From Actinomycetota bacterium (GTDB taxonomy: Bacteria > Actinomycetota > Thermoleophilia > BMS3ABIN01): 64,000 nucleotides of DNA. This document shows positions 45,001-52,719 of the stretch, in pieces (position 1 is the stretch's first letter; each line of letters opens with the position of its first letter). Location: positions 196,281 through 260,280 of the forward strand of contig JACRMB010000010.1 in the NCBI GenBank assembly GCA_016235065.1, written 5' to 3'. The position numbers and the translations under genes are program-made. The notes under the pieces were generated by a model. The model was not told where the DNA came from. It ran no database searches and saw only the letters and a program-made list of their open reading frames with translations.

Positions 45001-45273
45001 CGAACCGGCATTGCCGGCGAGGTTGATTCCATAAAGATCGGTTCCGGATCTATAAATGACGATGTCACCTTCAGCCGCGGGTATCGACTGCTCGGCGGGT
45101 CCGGTAGCGATCGGGGAAGCGTCCTGCACCAGCCAGTCCTGGGAGGGATCGGCAGCCATCGCGTACTGTTGAGAGCTGTAAACGATGAAGGAACCCCAGA
45201 TGAGGAGGCAAAACAGCAACGCTCGAGTCCACGGCACGTGTCTGTTTTTCCAATAATCCAGAGATGTAGACAA
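42091..45273 (-). CDS. Large secreted protein: beta-propeller, Vps62-like domain, fibronectin type III
   Basis: The 1060-residue protein starts at a TTG after GGGAGG, with a signal sequence or anchor (about residues 14-41, RALLFCLLIWGSFIVYSS). Residues 60-400 look like a TolB-type propeller (IVWEDSRNGNFDIYMKD, IVWQDDRNGNLDIYGTK). Residues about 455-690 resemble the Vps62/DUF946 family (FIQYWLFYAAND, FHEGDWEVVQIDLDG, YSQHGYGQW, PVVYVGVGSHANYF). A fibronectin type III domain follows (about 840-950), then a C-terminal beta domain of about 110 residues. The same Vps62-Fn3-C-terminal order is in the gene at the right edge. The biochemical role is unknown; it is exported and may be a surface or matrix protein. 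A 48-nt element shared with the beta-helix gene is upstream. Confidence 0.8.
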   Translation of the reverse strand: MSTSLDYWKNRHVPWTRALLFCLLIWGSFIVYSSQQYAMAADPSQDWLVQDASPIATGPAEQSIPAAEGDIVIYRSGTDLYGINLAGNAGSQLLANNLSDRLNNLDIKSKRAIYQKIDTGRKFCSQDLSVEPWSQAPLNCVTTTTGYNISANPDGMGVFYDGSYGSSGSGGIYYVDFNAGTYSNFSSYIYTSHPYVTALGPIWTKWQSWQGSYRSNVITLLGLVDKSGPGCEMNTNRDIARAGGGFIIYNRKIGTGDWDLVAYLGEPDSDDADIRCAEGVVAGGVGDQRDAEVASYSDAQGQVHDLIVWEDSRNGNFDIYMKDLATSREYPICLGAGDQKEPAITIDSEGQPFIVWQDDRNGNLDIYGTKAVMAKTLAEKHRPELRMTMGENFEPMPVEQFLTEPDSTLRQRNNPEFSILKPAAATLAQYANTPDLYIDLQGDSIAAGGGNPSRSINHEQVHDNYAVPYQSRRDQVGSQFPRTIYARVVSRPGGNENSFIQYWLFYAANDHAEIFHEGDWEVVQIDLDGNLKPYRANYSQHGYGQWRNWEGPGSVEKSEALPDQPVVYVGVGSHANYFTANAEHSIYGQGIDLSYFKVWDDASGSGDVLNNSDDNNAITTQVKLIPEVDQVDIGSGFEWLNFMGQWGEFTNAVVEVPLHEDLPGLRDGSANPPLQAYWTNAFAWNDNTCDGCQDERAQGTDTQCTALSPVDISLYDAQGRHTGKNADGSIDQQIPNSEYLEYPDLHRKSIIIHGSDINQGYRFEATGNGTGPASFIVTAPDHSGGYVDTLNYNTVEVNPSTKVTMTLDSDKNYTMSIDPDGDGANAIQKSPDTTTTNIVDFTPPAQISDLGVTATSAGSATLTFIAPGDDGNAGTATAYDLRYSTAAITDQYWKDAIPVSGLPTPLQAGSSQSITVIGLSPGTTYNFALKTMDESALYSPLSNVAIGTTTIPSLSWSKLRTYWANWTDYQNRQLSIDYRMSNTGTGFALESTVQASFCNPSTVYSVTQLPSAVGDINPGSSRTVTLKYFVPTNVGSFTTTTYATCNDDAGSTYWFPGSMP

Positions 45274-45372
45274 TTGCTTCCTCCCGTGGAGAGCTTAAAT
45301 AGCCGCTAACTTATAGGAAGGCAGATAAATTGATCTGCTTGATGAATCCTATTACTATTTACCCCCCTGTCA

Positions 45373-45420
45373 TCATCCTTTGGTTGTATATTGAATTGTA
45401 AAAAGTATGATTTTTATTGA
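45373..45420 (-). promoter_or_regulatory. Upstream element shared with the beta-helix gene at 4609
   Basis: This 48-nt stretch is 39/48 identical to 4710-4757 and lies at almost the same distance (99 nt versus 100 nt) from a TTG start. On the coding strand it contains CATACTTTTTACAATT and GGATGATGA. The rest of the 45274-45471 spacer shows no gene and no clear terminator for mqnC. Confidence 0.55.
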
Positions 45421-45471
45421 ATCGTCAAATCGAAGTGTCTTTGGGGTGTTTGTTTCGCGTGCTCGACGAGA

Positions 45472-46545
45472 TCAGGGATAATCCACCGGCTGATAGGCGT
45501 TATCCCGCTGCACCGGCCGCCGCCCGGCGGCTCTGATAGCGTCCACCAGCTCGTCCTTGCCCACTCGATAACTGACCCCGGCGGCGGCGACCACGTTCTC
45601 CTCGATCATGGTGCTGCCCATGTCGTTGGCGCCGAACATGAGAGACACCTGTGCAACCTTCAGCCCTTGGGTCACCCACGACGCCTGGATGCTCGGCACA
45701 TTATCGAGGTAGATGCGGCTGACGGCCAGGGTCATGAGGTAGTCGATACCGCTCGAAGAAGCCGTGCCCTCGAGTTCAGTATTTGTCTCCTGAAAGGTCC
45801 AGGGGATAAAGGCCCGGAAACCACCGGTCTCGTCCTGCAGCTCGCGGACCCGGCGCAGGTGCTCGACGCGATCGGCCTGAGTCTCGACACTGCCGAACAT
45901 CATCGTCGCTGTGGACTTCAGACCTGCTTCATGGGCTGCGCGCATGACCGACATCCAGGTGTCGGCATCGATCTTCTTGGGACTCATCCGGTGACGTACT
46001 TCGTTCACCAGGATCTCGGCGCCGCCACCCGGCAATGAGTCGAGGCCGGCAGCCTTGAGGCGCGCCAGGGTCTCATCCAGCGGCAGCCGGCTGACCTTGC
46101 TGATGTGGTAGACCTCGGGCGGCGAGAGAGAATGTATGGTGATATCGTAACGTTCCTTGATGGCGCGGAAAAGCTCTTCGTAATAATCGATGCCCAGTTT
46201 CGGATGCAGGCCGCCCTGCATCATTATGCCGGTGCCGCCCAGCTCAATCGTCTCTTCTATCTTCTGGAAGATCTGTTCGTTGGTCAGCAGGTAGCCTTCA
46301 TCTGAACCGATAGGCCGGTGGAAAGCACAGAAGTCGCAGCCGGTGGTACAGAAATTGGTGTAGTTGATGTTGCGATCGACGACGAAGGTGACGTCGTCGC
46401 CCGGCAGTACCCGGCGCCTGGTGGCGTCCGCGGCCTGGCCCACGGCGATAAGCTCGCGGCTCTCAAGCAGCGCCTGCGCTTCGGCCTCAGTTATACGAGT
46501 ACCGGCGGCAGACTTTTCGATTATTTGATCGATGCTATCTGTCAT
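45472..46545 (-). CDS. mqnC: Cyclic dehypoxanthine futalosine synthase MqnC
   Basis: MqnC is a radical SAM enzyme of the futalosine menaquinone pathway that cyclises dehypoxanthine futalosine. The 357-residue protein has the cluster motif NFCTTGCDFCAFHRP (C-x3-C-x2-C), GGTGIMMQGGLHPKLGIDYYEEL, and LDSLPGGGAEILVNEVRHRMSPKK, the last being strongly diagnostic of the MqnC/MqnE/CofH group. Position next to mqnA and mqnE confirms the assignment. It is separated from mqnA by 60 nt. The product is typical of anaerobic or respiring Actinomycetota that lack the classical men pathway. Confidence 0.93.
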   Translation of the reverse strand: MTDSIDQIIEKSAAGTRITEAEAQALLESRELIAVGQAADATRRRVLPGDDVTFVVDRNINYTNFCTTGCDFCAFHRPIGSDEGYLLTNEQIFQKIEETIELGGTGIMMQGGLHPKLGIDYYEELFRAIKERYDITIHSLSPPEVYHISKVSRLPLDETLARLKAAGLDSLPGGGAEILVNEVRHRMSPKKIDADTWMSVMRAAHEAGLKSTATMMFGSVETQADRVEHLRRVRELQDETGGFRAFIPWTFQETNTELEGTASSSGIDYLMTLAVSRIYLDNVPSIQASWVTQGLKVAQVSLMFGANDMGSTMIEENVVAAAGVSYRVGKDELVDAIRAAGRRPVQRDNAYQPVDYP

Positions 46546-46605
46546 GATCTGTAATGGTTTCCATCGAAATATGGACGTCTTGTTCCCTGGAATGTATCGA
46601 ACAGC

Positions 46606-47472
46606 TCACGAGATGAACTCCAGTTTCGGTGCCGACTCGATCGCGCCGATCTCAGCCGCCCGCCGGTAGAACTCCTCCAGGCCGCGGCGGTATTCATCAG
46701 TGAAGTCATAGCGCAGCTTGGCAAAGTACGAGCGCAGTAGTGGCTCATCGAACGGATAGACCTTCGCAGCGGCGGCAACCACTTCATCCCAATGGGAACG
46801 ACAGTAATCCACTGAGTAGAGCAGGCGCTCCTCAACTTCAAAAGTCTCGTCGGCGCGCGATGCGAAGAATTCCCTCGACACAGCCCAGAGAGCGAAGACC
46901 ATCGGCAGACCGGTGAACTCTTTCCATTCGCTGCCCAGGTCCCGGCAATGTTCCCAGGTACCGTGATAACAGGCTTCGAGGGCCTGGTCGCCGATAAGCA
47001 GCACTGCGTCGGTCGACTCCAGAGCCTCGGCGACGCCGGTTTCCAAACGGGAATAGACCGGCTGCAATCCGTACCGCTGGCTCATCAGGATCTTGAGCAG
47101 CACCACGGATGTGGCGCTCTGGCCGGTCAGGGCTACCGAGCAGACTTCGTCCATCGGCACCCGTGAGATCAGGCGGATACTGTCGACGGCGCCATCGGAC
47201 GTGATGGAAAGCCTGGGAAATAGAAGAAGTTTGTCAGCGTTACCCGCATATTCGATCGAAGAGATCGGGCTGATATCCAGCTCACCTTCGAGCAGCAGCC
47301 GGTTGAGCGTCGTGGGAACCCCGTGGACCAGGTTGAAACAGCCCCAGCCCTCGCCCTTCTCCAAGCCATAATAGAGGGGATAGCCGTTGAGGAATTCGAA
47401 GTGACCGATGGAGATGGTGGCGTAATCCGGCGAGTCGTCGCCGGCGCCGCTTTTTTCTTCCTCAGTCTTCAT
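46606..47472 (-). CDS. mqnA: Chorismate dehydratase MqnA
   Basis: MqnA removes water from chorismate to give 3-enolpyruvoyl-benzoate, the first committed step of the futalosine route. The fold is a periplasmic-binding-protein-like two-lobe domain. Family phrases are IGHFEFLNGYPLYYGL, VHGVPTTLNRLLLEGELDISPISSIEYA, VLLIGDQAL and TGLPMVFALWAVSREF. The 288-residue length is normal. It starts inside the mqnE stop region with an 11-nt overlap, so the two are translationally coupled. Confidence 0.92.
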   Translation of the reverse strand: MKTEEEKSGAGDDSPDYATISIGHFEFLNGYPLYYGLEKGEGWGCFNLVHGVPTTLNRLLLEGELDISPISSIEYAGNADKLLLFPRLSITSDGAVDSIRLISRVPMDEVCSVALTGQSATSVVLLKILMSQRYGLQPVYSRLETGVAEALESTDAVLLIGDQALEACYHGTWEHCRDLGSEWKEFTGLPMVFALWAVSREFFASRADETFEVEERLLYSVDYCRSHWDEVVAAAAKVYPFDEPLLRSYFAKLRYDFTDEYRRGLEEFYRRAAEIGAIESAPKLEFIS

Positions 47473-48553
47473 ACCGGCGGATGGTGTTATAAAGCGTGTC
47501 GCGCTCGACCGGGTTGCGGCCGGCGTCGCGGATGAGCCGGATCAGTTCGTCCTTGGCGATGGCCTCCTCGGTCTCGGCGCCGGCTGCGTGGGTGATTTTC
47601 TCCTCGACCACGGTGCCGTCGATGTCGTTGACGCCGAAGTGGAGTGATATCTGTGCCAGCTTGATGCCGATCATGATCCAGAAAGCCTTGATGTTATTGA
47701 AGTTATCCAGCATCAGGCGGCTGACCGCGAGCATCTTCAGGTCCTCGATGCCGCTGGTCCCGGGCAGGGTGTCGAGCTCGGTGTTGGCTGGATGGAAGGC
47801 CAGGGGGATGAAGCTGCCGAAGCCGCCGGTCTCGTCCTGCAGTTCCCGCAGGCGGATGAGATGGTCGATGCGCTCCTCCAGCGTCTCTACATGGCCGTAA
47901 AGCATGGTCGCGTTCGACTTGATGCCGACTCCGTGGGCGGTGCGCATGACCTCCAGCCACTTCTCGCCGGATATCTTCTTGTCGCAGACGATGCCGCGAA
48001 CCCGCTCGGCGAAGATCTCGGCGCCACCGCCGGGCATGCTGCCGAGACCGGCGTCCTTCATCTCCTGCAGCACCGCTTCTTCAGTGCGCTTCGTTCTCTT
48101 GGCAAAGAAGGCGATCTCACTGGCAGTGAAGGCCTGCAGGTGCACCTGGGGATCCAGCTCGTGCAGCGACCGGATCATCTCAAGATAATATTCATAGGGA
48201 AGGGAAGGATGCTCGCCGCCGACTATGTGAAGCTCGGTGATGCCGTCTGCCAGCGAGCCGCGAGCGCGATCGAGCACTTCCTCGAGCGTCATCGTGTAGG
48301 CGTCGTCAGCCCCCTCGTCGGCGCTGAAGGCGCAGAACTTGCAGCGGTTGCCGCAGACGTTAGTGTGATTGATGTGCCGGTTGTTGATGAAGAAGACGTC
48401 GTCGCCGACCAGGCGGCGGCGGGCGAGATCAGCCAGCTCGCCGACCTTGAGCAGGTCGGGTGACTTGAGCAGCGCCAGGCCGTCCTCAAACGAAAGCCGC
48501 TCCCCCGCCCTTACTTTTTCTTCGACGGTGTCCAAAGTGTTTGTCGAGTTCAC
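47462..48553 (-). CDS. mqnE: Aminodeoxyfutalosine synthase MqnE
   Basis: MqnE is the radical SAM enzyme that joins 3-enolpyruvoyl-benzoate with SAM-derived adenosyl radical to form aminodeoxyfutalosine. The 363-residue protein has the cluster motif NHTNVCGNRCKFCAFSADEG (C-x3-C-x2-C), LHIVGGEHPSLPYEYYLEMI, and AGLGSMPGGGAEIFAERVRG. It is a paralogue of MqnC in the same cluster; the HIVGG and NRCKFCAF features separate the two. The start is a GTG 26 nt after the M16 peptidase gene. MqnB and MqnD are not in the window. Confidence 0.92.
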   Translation of the reverse strand: MNSTNTLDTVEEKVRAGERLSFEDGLALLKSPDLLKVGELADLARRRLVGDDVFFINNRHINHTNVCGNRCKFCAFSADEGADDAYTMTLEEVLDRARGSLADGITELHIVGGEHPSLPYEYYLEMIRSLHELDPQVHLQAFTASEIAFFAKRTKRTEEAVLQEMKDAGLGSMPGGGAEIFAERVRGIVCDKKISGEKWLEVMRTAHGVGIKSNATMLYGHVETLEERIDHLIRLRELQDETGGFGSFIPLAFHPANTELDTLPGTSGIEDLKMLAVSRLMLDNFNNIKAFWIMIGIKLAQISLHFGVNDIDGTVVEEKITHAAGAETEEAIAKDELIRLIRDAGRNPVERDTLYNTIRRYED

Positions 48554-48579
48554 TGAGATTCTCGTCTCCTCTGCTTGCT

Positions 48580-49872
48580 TCAGCCCTTTTTGATCTCCAG
48601 CTCACGCTTGCCACTAAGAGTGCCAAGCGCCTTTTCAAAGACTTTTACATCCGGGCCGATGGCGACAGCCACCAGCTCGTCGGGGCGGTAGAACTCCTGC
48701 GCCAGCGCCTGTACCTCATCCGCGGTGACGGCGCTGATGCGCTCGATGATCTCGTCCAGCATCAGGATCTCTGATTCAGTCACGGTCAGCTTGCCCAGCC
48801 GGCTCATCCGGTTGTGGGTCGTCTCCATGCCCAGTACAACCCGGCCCTTGGCGCTTTCCCTGGCCCGCGTCAGTTCACTGTCGCTGACGCCGTCGTTGAT
48901 TATCGATTCTATCTGCTCGGTGACCACGCCGGTGACCTCGTCGACGCTGTCGCCGCGGCAACCGAAGTATACGCCCACGAGACCGGTGTCCGAATAGAGC
49001 GAGTCGAAGGAGTAGACCGAATATGCCAGCCCCCGCTTGTCCCGCACCTCCTGGAACAACCGCGAACTTGCCGAGCCGCCGAGGATGCTGTCAAGGATCG
49101 AAAGAGCGAAACGCCGGTCCGAGTGCCGTGAAAGTCCCAGGCCGCCAAAACACACATGGTATTGCTGCGTATCTTTCTCATAGAAGCAGGCGCTCTCGGC
49201 TTTATCCGGCACCGGGGCCGCCGGCATCGACGCCGCCATCGGCACGGAGCCGCTGCCTCCCGCCAGATGCTTTGTCGCCAGCTCGACCAGCCGCTCCTGC
49301 TCAACGTTGCCGGCCGACGCTATCACCATATTGGGAAGTGTATAGTGCCCGGAATGGTAGGCGCGTATCTGTTCAGGTGTCACCGCACCGATTATCTCCG
49401 TCGTCCCCAGCACGCTCTTTCCCAGTGGGTGGCCGTCGAACAGCGCCTGGGTCAGGTAGTCGGTGATCAGTTCGCCGGGAGAATCCTCGTACATGGCGAT
49501 CTCCTCAACCACCACCTCGCGCTCCAGGTCGATGTCGGTGAAGGCCGGATGTACGACCATGTCAGCCATGACCTCGAAAGCCTCGTCGAGATGCTCGTCG
49601 AGAAAGCGGGCGTGGACCACAGTGTATTCACGGGCTGTCGCCGCGTTAAGTTCACCGCCGAAGGAATCGAAGATCTGCGCTATCTCAGCTGCGTCGAAAC
49701 GGGAGCCACCCTTGAACAGCAGGTGCTCAATGAAATGGCTGACGCCGTTCTCGCCGGCCTGCTCGTAGCGGGAGCCCGCCCCGATCCAGAAGCCTAAAGA
49801 AATGGAGCGGACGGACGGCAGCTTCTCGCTGACGACCCGCCCGCCCCCTTCAAGCTGTTTCAGCTTATACAG
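48580..49872 (-). CDS. M16-family zinc peptidase (MlpA/YmxG-like) with a non-standard start
   Basis: Reading the frame upstream of the first standard start (GTG at 49620) reveals 84 more conserved codons: VVSEKLPSVRSISLGFWIGAG, the zinc motif HFIEH within NGVSHFIEHLLFKGG, and FGGELNAATAREYT. Starting at 49620 would delete the active site. In this frame there is no ATG, GTG or TTG between the preceding TAA and 49620. The best candidate is the CTG at 49872, overlapping the pnp stop as CTGTATAA, giving about 430 residues, a normal length. M16 peptidases of this branch follow pnp in Gram-positive genomes and their substrates are not well known. The second half (RGLAYSVYSFDSLYSDTGLVG) is complete. 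Confidence 0.85.
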   Translation of the reverse strand: MYKLKQLEGGGRVVSEKLPSVRSISLGFWIGAGSRYEQAGENGVSHFIEHLLFKGGSRFDAAEIAQIFDSFGGELNAATAREYTVVHARFLDEHLDEAFEVMADMVVHPAFTDIDLEREVVVEEIAMYEDSPGELITDYLTQALFDGHPLGKSVLGTTEIIGAVTPEQIRAYHSGHYTLPNMVIASAGNVEQERLVELATKHLAGGSGSVPMAASMPAAPVPDKAESACFYEKDTQQYHVCFGGLGLSRHSDRRFALSILDSILGGSASSRLFQEVRDKRGLAYSVYSFDSLYSDTGLVGVYFGCRGDSVDEVTGVVTEQIESIINDGVSDSELTRARESAKGRVVLGMETTHNRMSRLGKLTVTESEILMLDEIIERISAVTADEVQALAQEFYRPDELVAVAIGPDVKVFEKALGTLSGKRELEIKKG

Positions 49873-52057
49873 TTGGATTTAGGTCAACCACCCTCAGGCC
49901 GATGCGCTGCTTGCCGCGGTCTTCCTTGACTTCGATCACCTCGACCTGAACCATCTGGCCGCGCTTGACCACGTCTTCCACCTTGTTGACCCGGCCTTCG
50001 GCCAGGTTGGAGATGTGTACCAGCCCGTCGGTACCGCGCTTCAGCTCCACAAAGGCCCCGAAGTCGGTGGTCTTGACGACCTTGCCGACGAACACATCGC
50101 CGGCCTCCACGTCCTTGCACAGCTCATTGATGCGCTCGATGACCTTCTCGCCACTGGCGCCGTCACGGGCGCAGATGAAGACGGTGCCGTCCTCTTCCAC
50201 ATCGATGGAGCAGTCGAACTCGTCGACCAGGCCACGGATGGTCTCGCCGCCCTTGCCGATGAGCGCGCCGATCTTGTCCGGATTGATCTGGATGGAGAAG
50301 ATGCGCGGCGCGTACTCGGAGAGTTCCTCGCGGGCTTCCGGCAGGGCTTCGAGCATCTTGTCGATCACGTGCAGGCGGCCGCTTTTGGCCTGGGTCAGCG
50401 CCTCGGCGAATACTTCCGGCGTGATGCCTTCCTTGATCTTGAGGTCCATCTGGATGGCGGTGATGCCTTCCTTGCTTCCCGTCACCTTGAAGTCCATGTC
50501 GCCGAGATGATCCTCGATGCCGGCGATGTCGGTGAGGATCACATAGTTGGCGTCGACGTTGATGGATTTGCACTTGTCACACTGGCGCAGGAATACACCC
50601 TCGTAACCGCAGTCACGACAGCTCGAGCGCACGACCAGGCCGCAGGAGATGCCGCCGATCGGCTTCTTGATGTGGACGCCGGCATCCATCAGCGCCAGGG
50701 TCGAGCCGCAGGTGCTCGCCATAGAGGAAGAGCCGTTGCTCTCCATGATCTCACTGACGAGGCGGATCGTATAAGGGAACTCATGCTCGTCCGGGATCAT
50801 GGGCCGCAGCGCTTTTTCCGCCAGCGCTCCGTGGCCGATGTCGCGGCGCTTGGGGCCGCGCATGAAACCGGTCTCACCCACCGAGAACGGCGGGAAGTTG
50901 TAATGGTGGATGTAACGCTTGCTGTCCTCGAGGCCCAGCCCGTCGATGCGCTGGTAGTCGCCGACTGCGCCCAGGGTGAGCAGGGTCATCGCCTGGGTCT
51001 GACCGCGGGTGAACAGCGCTGAACCGTGGGTGCGGGGGGCGACCCCGACCTCGCAGGTGATGTGGCGCACTTCATCGGTGGCGCGGCCGTCGGGGCGGAT
51101 CTTGTCGACGGCGATGGTGCGCCGGACGACATCCTTCTCGATTGCCTTGGTGATGGAACTGACAGCACGGACCAGCTCGTCTGGGGAATCCTCGCCGAGC
51201 ATCTCGCCCTTGACGGTGCTGCGGATCTTCTCGATGCGGTCGGTGCGCTCCTGCTTCTCAGTGATGCGGTTGGCTTCTTCCAGGTCGGCGCGGCACATGG
51301 ACTCGATCTTCGCGTAGAGATCCTTGTCCACTTCCGGCTCCTTGAAGTCCCACTTGGGCTTGCCGATGGCCTCGCGCAGCTCGTCCTGGAACTCGCAGAG
51401 CTGGCGGATCGGACCCTGGGCCAGACGCACGGCTTCCATGGCGACCTCTTCGGTCACGTCAGTGCCGCCGGCCTCAATCATGAGGATCGACTCGGCGGTG
51501 CCGGCCACGATCATGTCCATGTCGCAATCCGGCTCCGTCATCTGCGACATCGTCGGGTTGATCACCAGTTCGCCGGCTATCCTGCCGATGCGCACCGCGG
51601 CGATCGGGCCCTGGAAAGGTATCCCGGAAATGTGCAGCGCCGCCGAAGCGCCGACCAGCGCCAGCGTGTCGTAGGCGTTCTCCTGGTCGGTGGAAAGGAT
51701 GGTGGCTACAATCTGGGTCTCGTTGGAAAAACCCTTGGGGAAGCGGGGACGTACCGGGCGGTCGATCAGACGGGCGGTGAGGATGGCCTTCTCGCTCGGC
51801 CGAGCCTCACGCTTGATGAATCCGCCGGGGATCTTGCCCGCCGCGTACATGCGTTCCTCTATATCAACGGTCAGCGGGAAGAAATCGATGCCTTCCTTGG
51901 CCTCGGTCCGGCCGGTGGCCGTGACCAGTAACATCGTGTCACCGCAGCGCATGAGCACGGCGCCGCTGGCCTGCTTGGCCAGACGCCCGGTCTCGATGGT
52001 GATTGTCTTGCCGCCGATCTCAATACTTTTCTCTGTGACGATCGTCTCTATACTCAA
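49865..52057 (-). CDS. pnp: Polynucleotide phosphorylase with a zinc-ribbon-like insertion
   Basis: PNPase degrades RNA 3' to 5' with phosphate and is part of the RNA decay machinery. The TTG at 52057 has GGAGAG upstream and gives a 730-residue protein of standard layout: RNase PH domain 1 (GGFIKREARPSEKAIL), helical domain, RNase PH domain 2, KH (IGALIGKGGETIRGLVDEF) and S1 (GKVVKTTDFGAFVELKRGTDGLVHIS). Inside PH domain 2, between GISCGLV and YVILTDI, about 25 residues are inserted with C480-x2-C483-x9-C493-x2-C496, ahead of the active-site motif EDHLGDMDFK. Other PNPases go straight from AMGLV to that segment. The insertion keeps the frame and the catalytic aspartates are present. Confidence 0.95.
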   Translation of the reverse strand: MSIETIVTEKSIEIGGKTITIETGRLAKQASGAVLMRCGDTMLLVTATGRTEAKEGIDFFPLTVDIEERMYAAGKIPGGFIKREARPSEKAILTARLIDRPVRPRFPKGFSNETQIVATILSTDQENAYDTLALVGASAALHISGIPFQGPIAAVRIGRIAGELVINPTMSQMTEPDCDMDMIVAGTAESILMIEAGGTDVTEEVAMEAVRLAQGPIRQLCEFQDELREAIGKPKWDFKEPEVDKDLYAKIESMCRADLEEANRITEKQERTDRIEKIRSTVKGEMLGEDSPDELVRAVSSITKAIEKDVVRRTIAVDKIRPDGRATDEVRHITCEVGVAPRTHGSALFTRGQTQAMTLLTLGAVGDYQRIDGLGLEDSKRYIHHYNFPPFSVGETGFMRGPKRRDIGHGALAEKALRPMIPDEHEFPYTIRLVSEIMESNGSSSMASTCGSTLALMDAGVHIKKPIGGISCGLVVRSSCRDCGYEGVFLRQCDKCKSINVDANYVILTDIAGIEDHLGDMDFKVTGSKEGITAIQMDLKIKEGITPEVFAEALTQAKSGRLHVIDKMLEALPEAREELSEYAPRIFSIQINPDKIGALIGKGGETIRGLVDEFDCSIDVEEDGTVFICARDGASGEKVIERINELCKDVEAGDVFVGKVVKTTDFGAFVELKRGTDGLVHISNLAEGRVNKVEDVVKRGQMVQVEVIEVKEDRGKQRIGLRVVDLNPTV

Positions 52058-52117
52058 GTTTCTCTCTCTCCTTGGCTTCGGATACCTGCCTTCAGGCATC
52101 CCCTCGATAAATAAATC

Positions 52118-52147
52118 AGGCCGCAGGAAGCTGCGCTTCCGCGGCCT
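52118..52147. terminator. Hairpin in the pnp leader
   Basis: AGGCCGC, a one-base bulge, GGAAG, loop CTGCG, CTTCC and GCGGCCT form a strong stem in the space between rpsO and pnp. It has no U-tract, so it is more likely a processing or stability element of the pnp leader than a terminator. In E. coli a leader hairpin near this position is cut by RNase III and governs pnp autoregulation. Confidence 0.5.
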
Positions 52148-52165
52148 GCCCCAGGCTCAAGGCTC

Positions 52166-52195
52166 AAAATCCCGGCGGTTCCCCCGGCGGGACTT
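52166..52195 (-). terminator. Weak intrinsic terminator after rpsO
   Basis: On the minus strand TCCCGCCGG, loop GGGAA and CCGCCGGGA pair with one mismatch and are followed by TTTT. It lies about 110 nt after the rpsO stop and before pnp, as the partial terminator between these genes does in other bacteria. Confidence 0.55.
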
Positions 52196-52303
52196 TCAGC
52201 CTCAGGCCCAGGACAAATGGTTCCCAAATGCGGCAGCGTTAAACGCGATAGGGCAAAAGGGATTGTTTCAGACAGAACAGGATGAAAACCGGAAATAAAG
52301 GTG

Positions 52304-52570
52304 CTACTTCCTCAGTCCTAATTCCTTGACCAGCGTGCGGTAGCGGTTGACGTTCTTGTCCTGCAGATAGGTAAGCAACCGCCGGCGCTTCCCCACCATC
52401 TTCAGCAACCCCCTGCGAGAGTGATGGTCCTTCTTGTGGGTCTTGAGGTGCTCGGTAAGACCGTTGATCCTCTCGGTCAGTAACGCGATCTGCACCTCGG
52501 GAGAGCCCGTGTCACCCTCGGCGCTGCCGAACTTCTCGATGACTGTTTCCTTGTTCTCCTTGCTTAACAC
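52304..52570 (-). CDS. rpsO: 30S ribosomal protein S15
   Basis: The 88-residue product is a full-length S15 ([69 protein letters not shown]). S15 binds the central domain of 16S rRNA and often represses its own message. The start has a strong AGGAGGTGAAACGTTAGTG upstream. The 149-nt space before ribF contains a TATGAT (52637-52642 on the coding strand) that could be a -10 box, but no clear -35. Confidence 0.97.
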   Translation of the reverse strand: MLSKENKETVIEKFGSAEGDTGSPEVQIALLTERINGLTEHLKTHKKDHHSRRGLLKMVGKRRRLLTYLQDKNVNRYRTLVKELGLRK

Positions 52571-52719
52571 TAACGTTTCACCTCCTTTTCTTGCTCCACG
52601 AACGGATGTGGGGAGTCTTTAATACTGTCAGAGCTTATCATAGCGGCATATAAAAGGCTAACCGCGGGCTGACCCCGGGACTGACTTCAGACTGACCGCG
52701 GGGCCTGCGTTTGCAGGGT

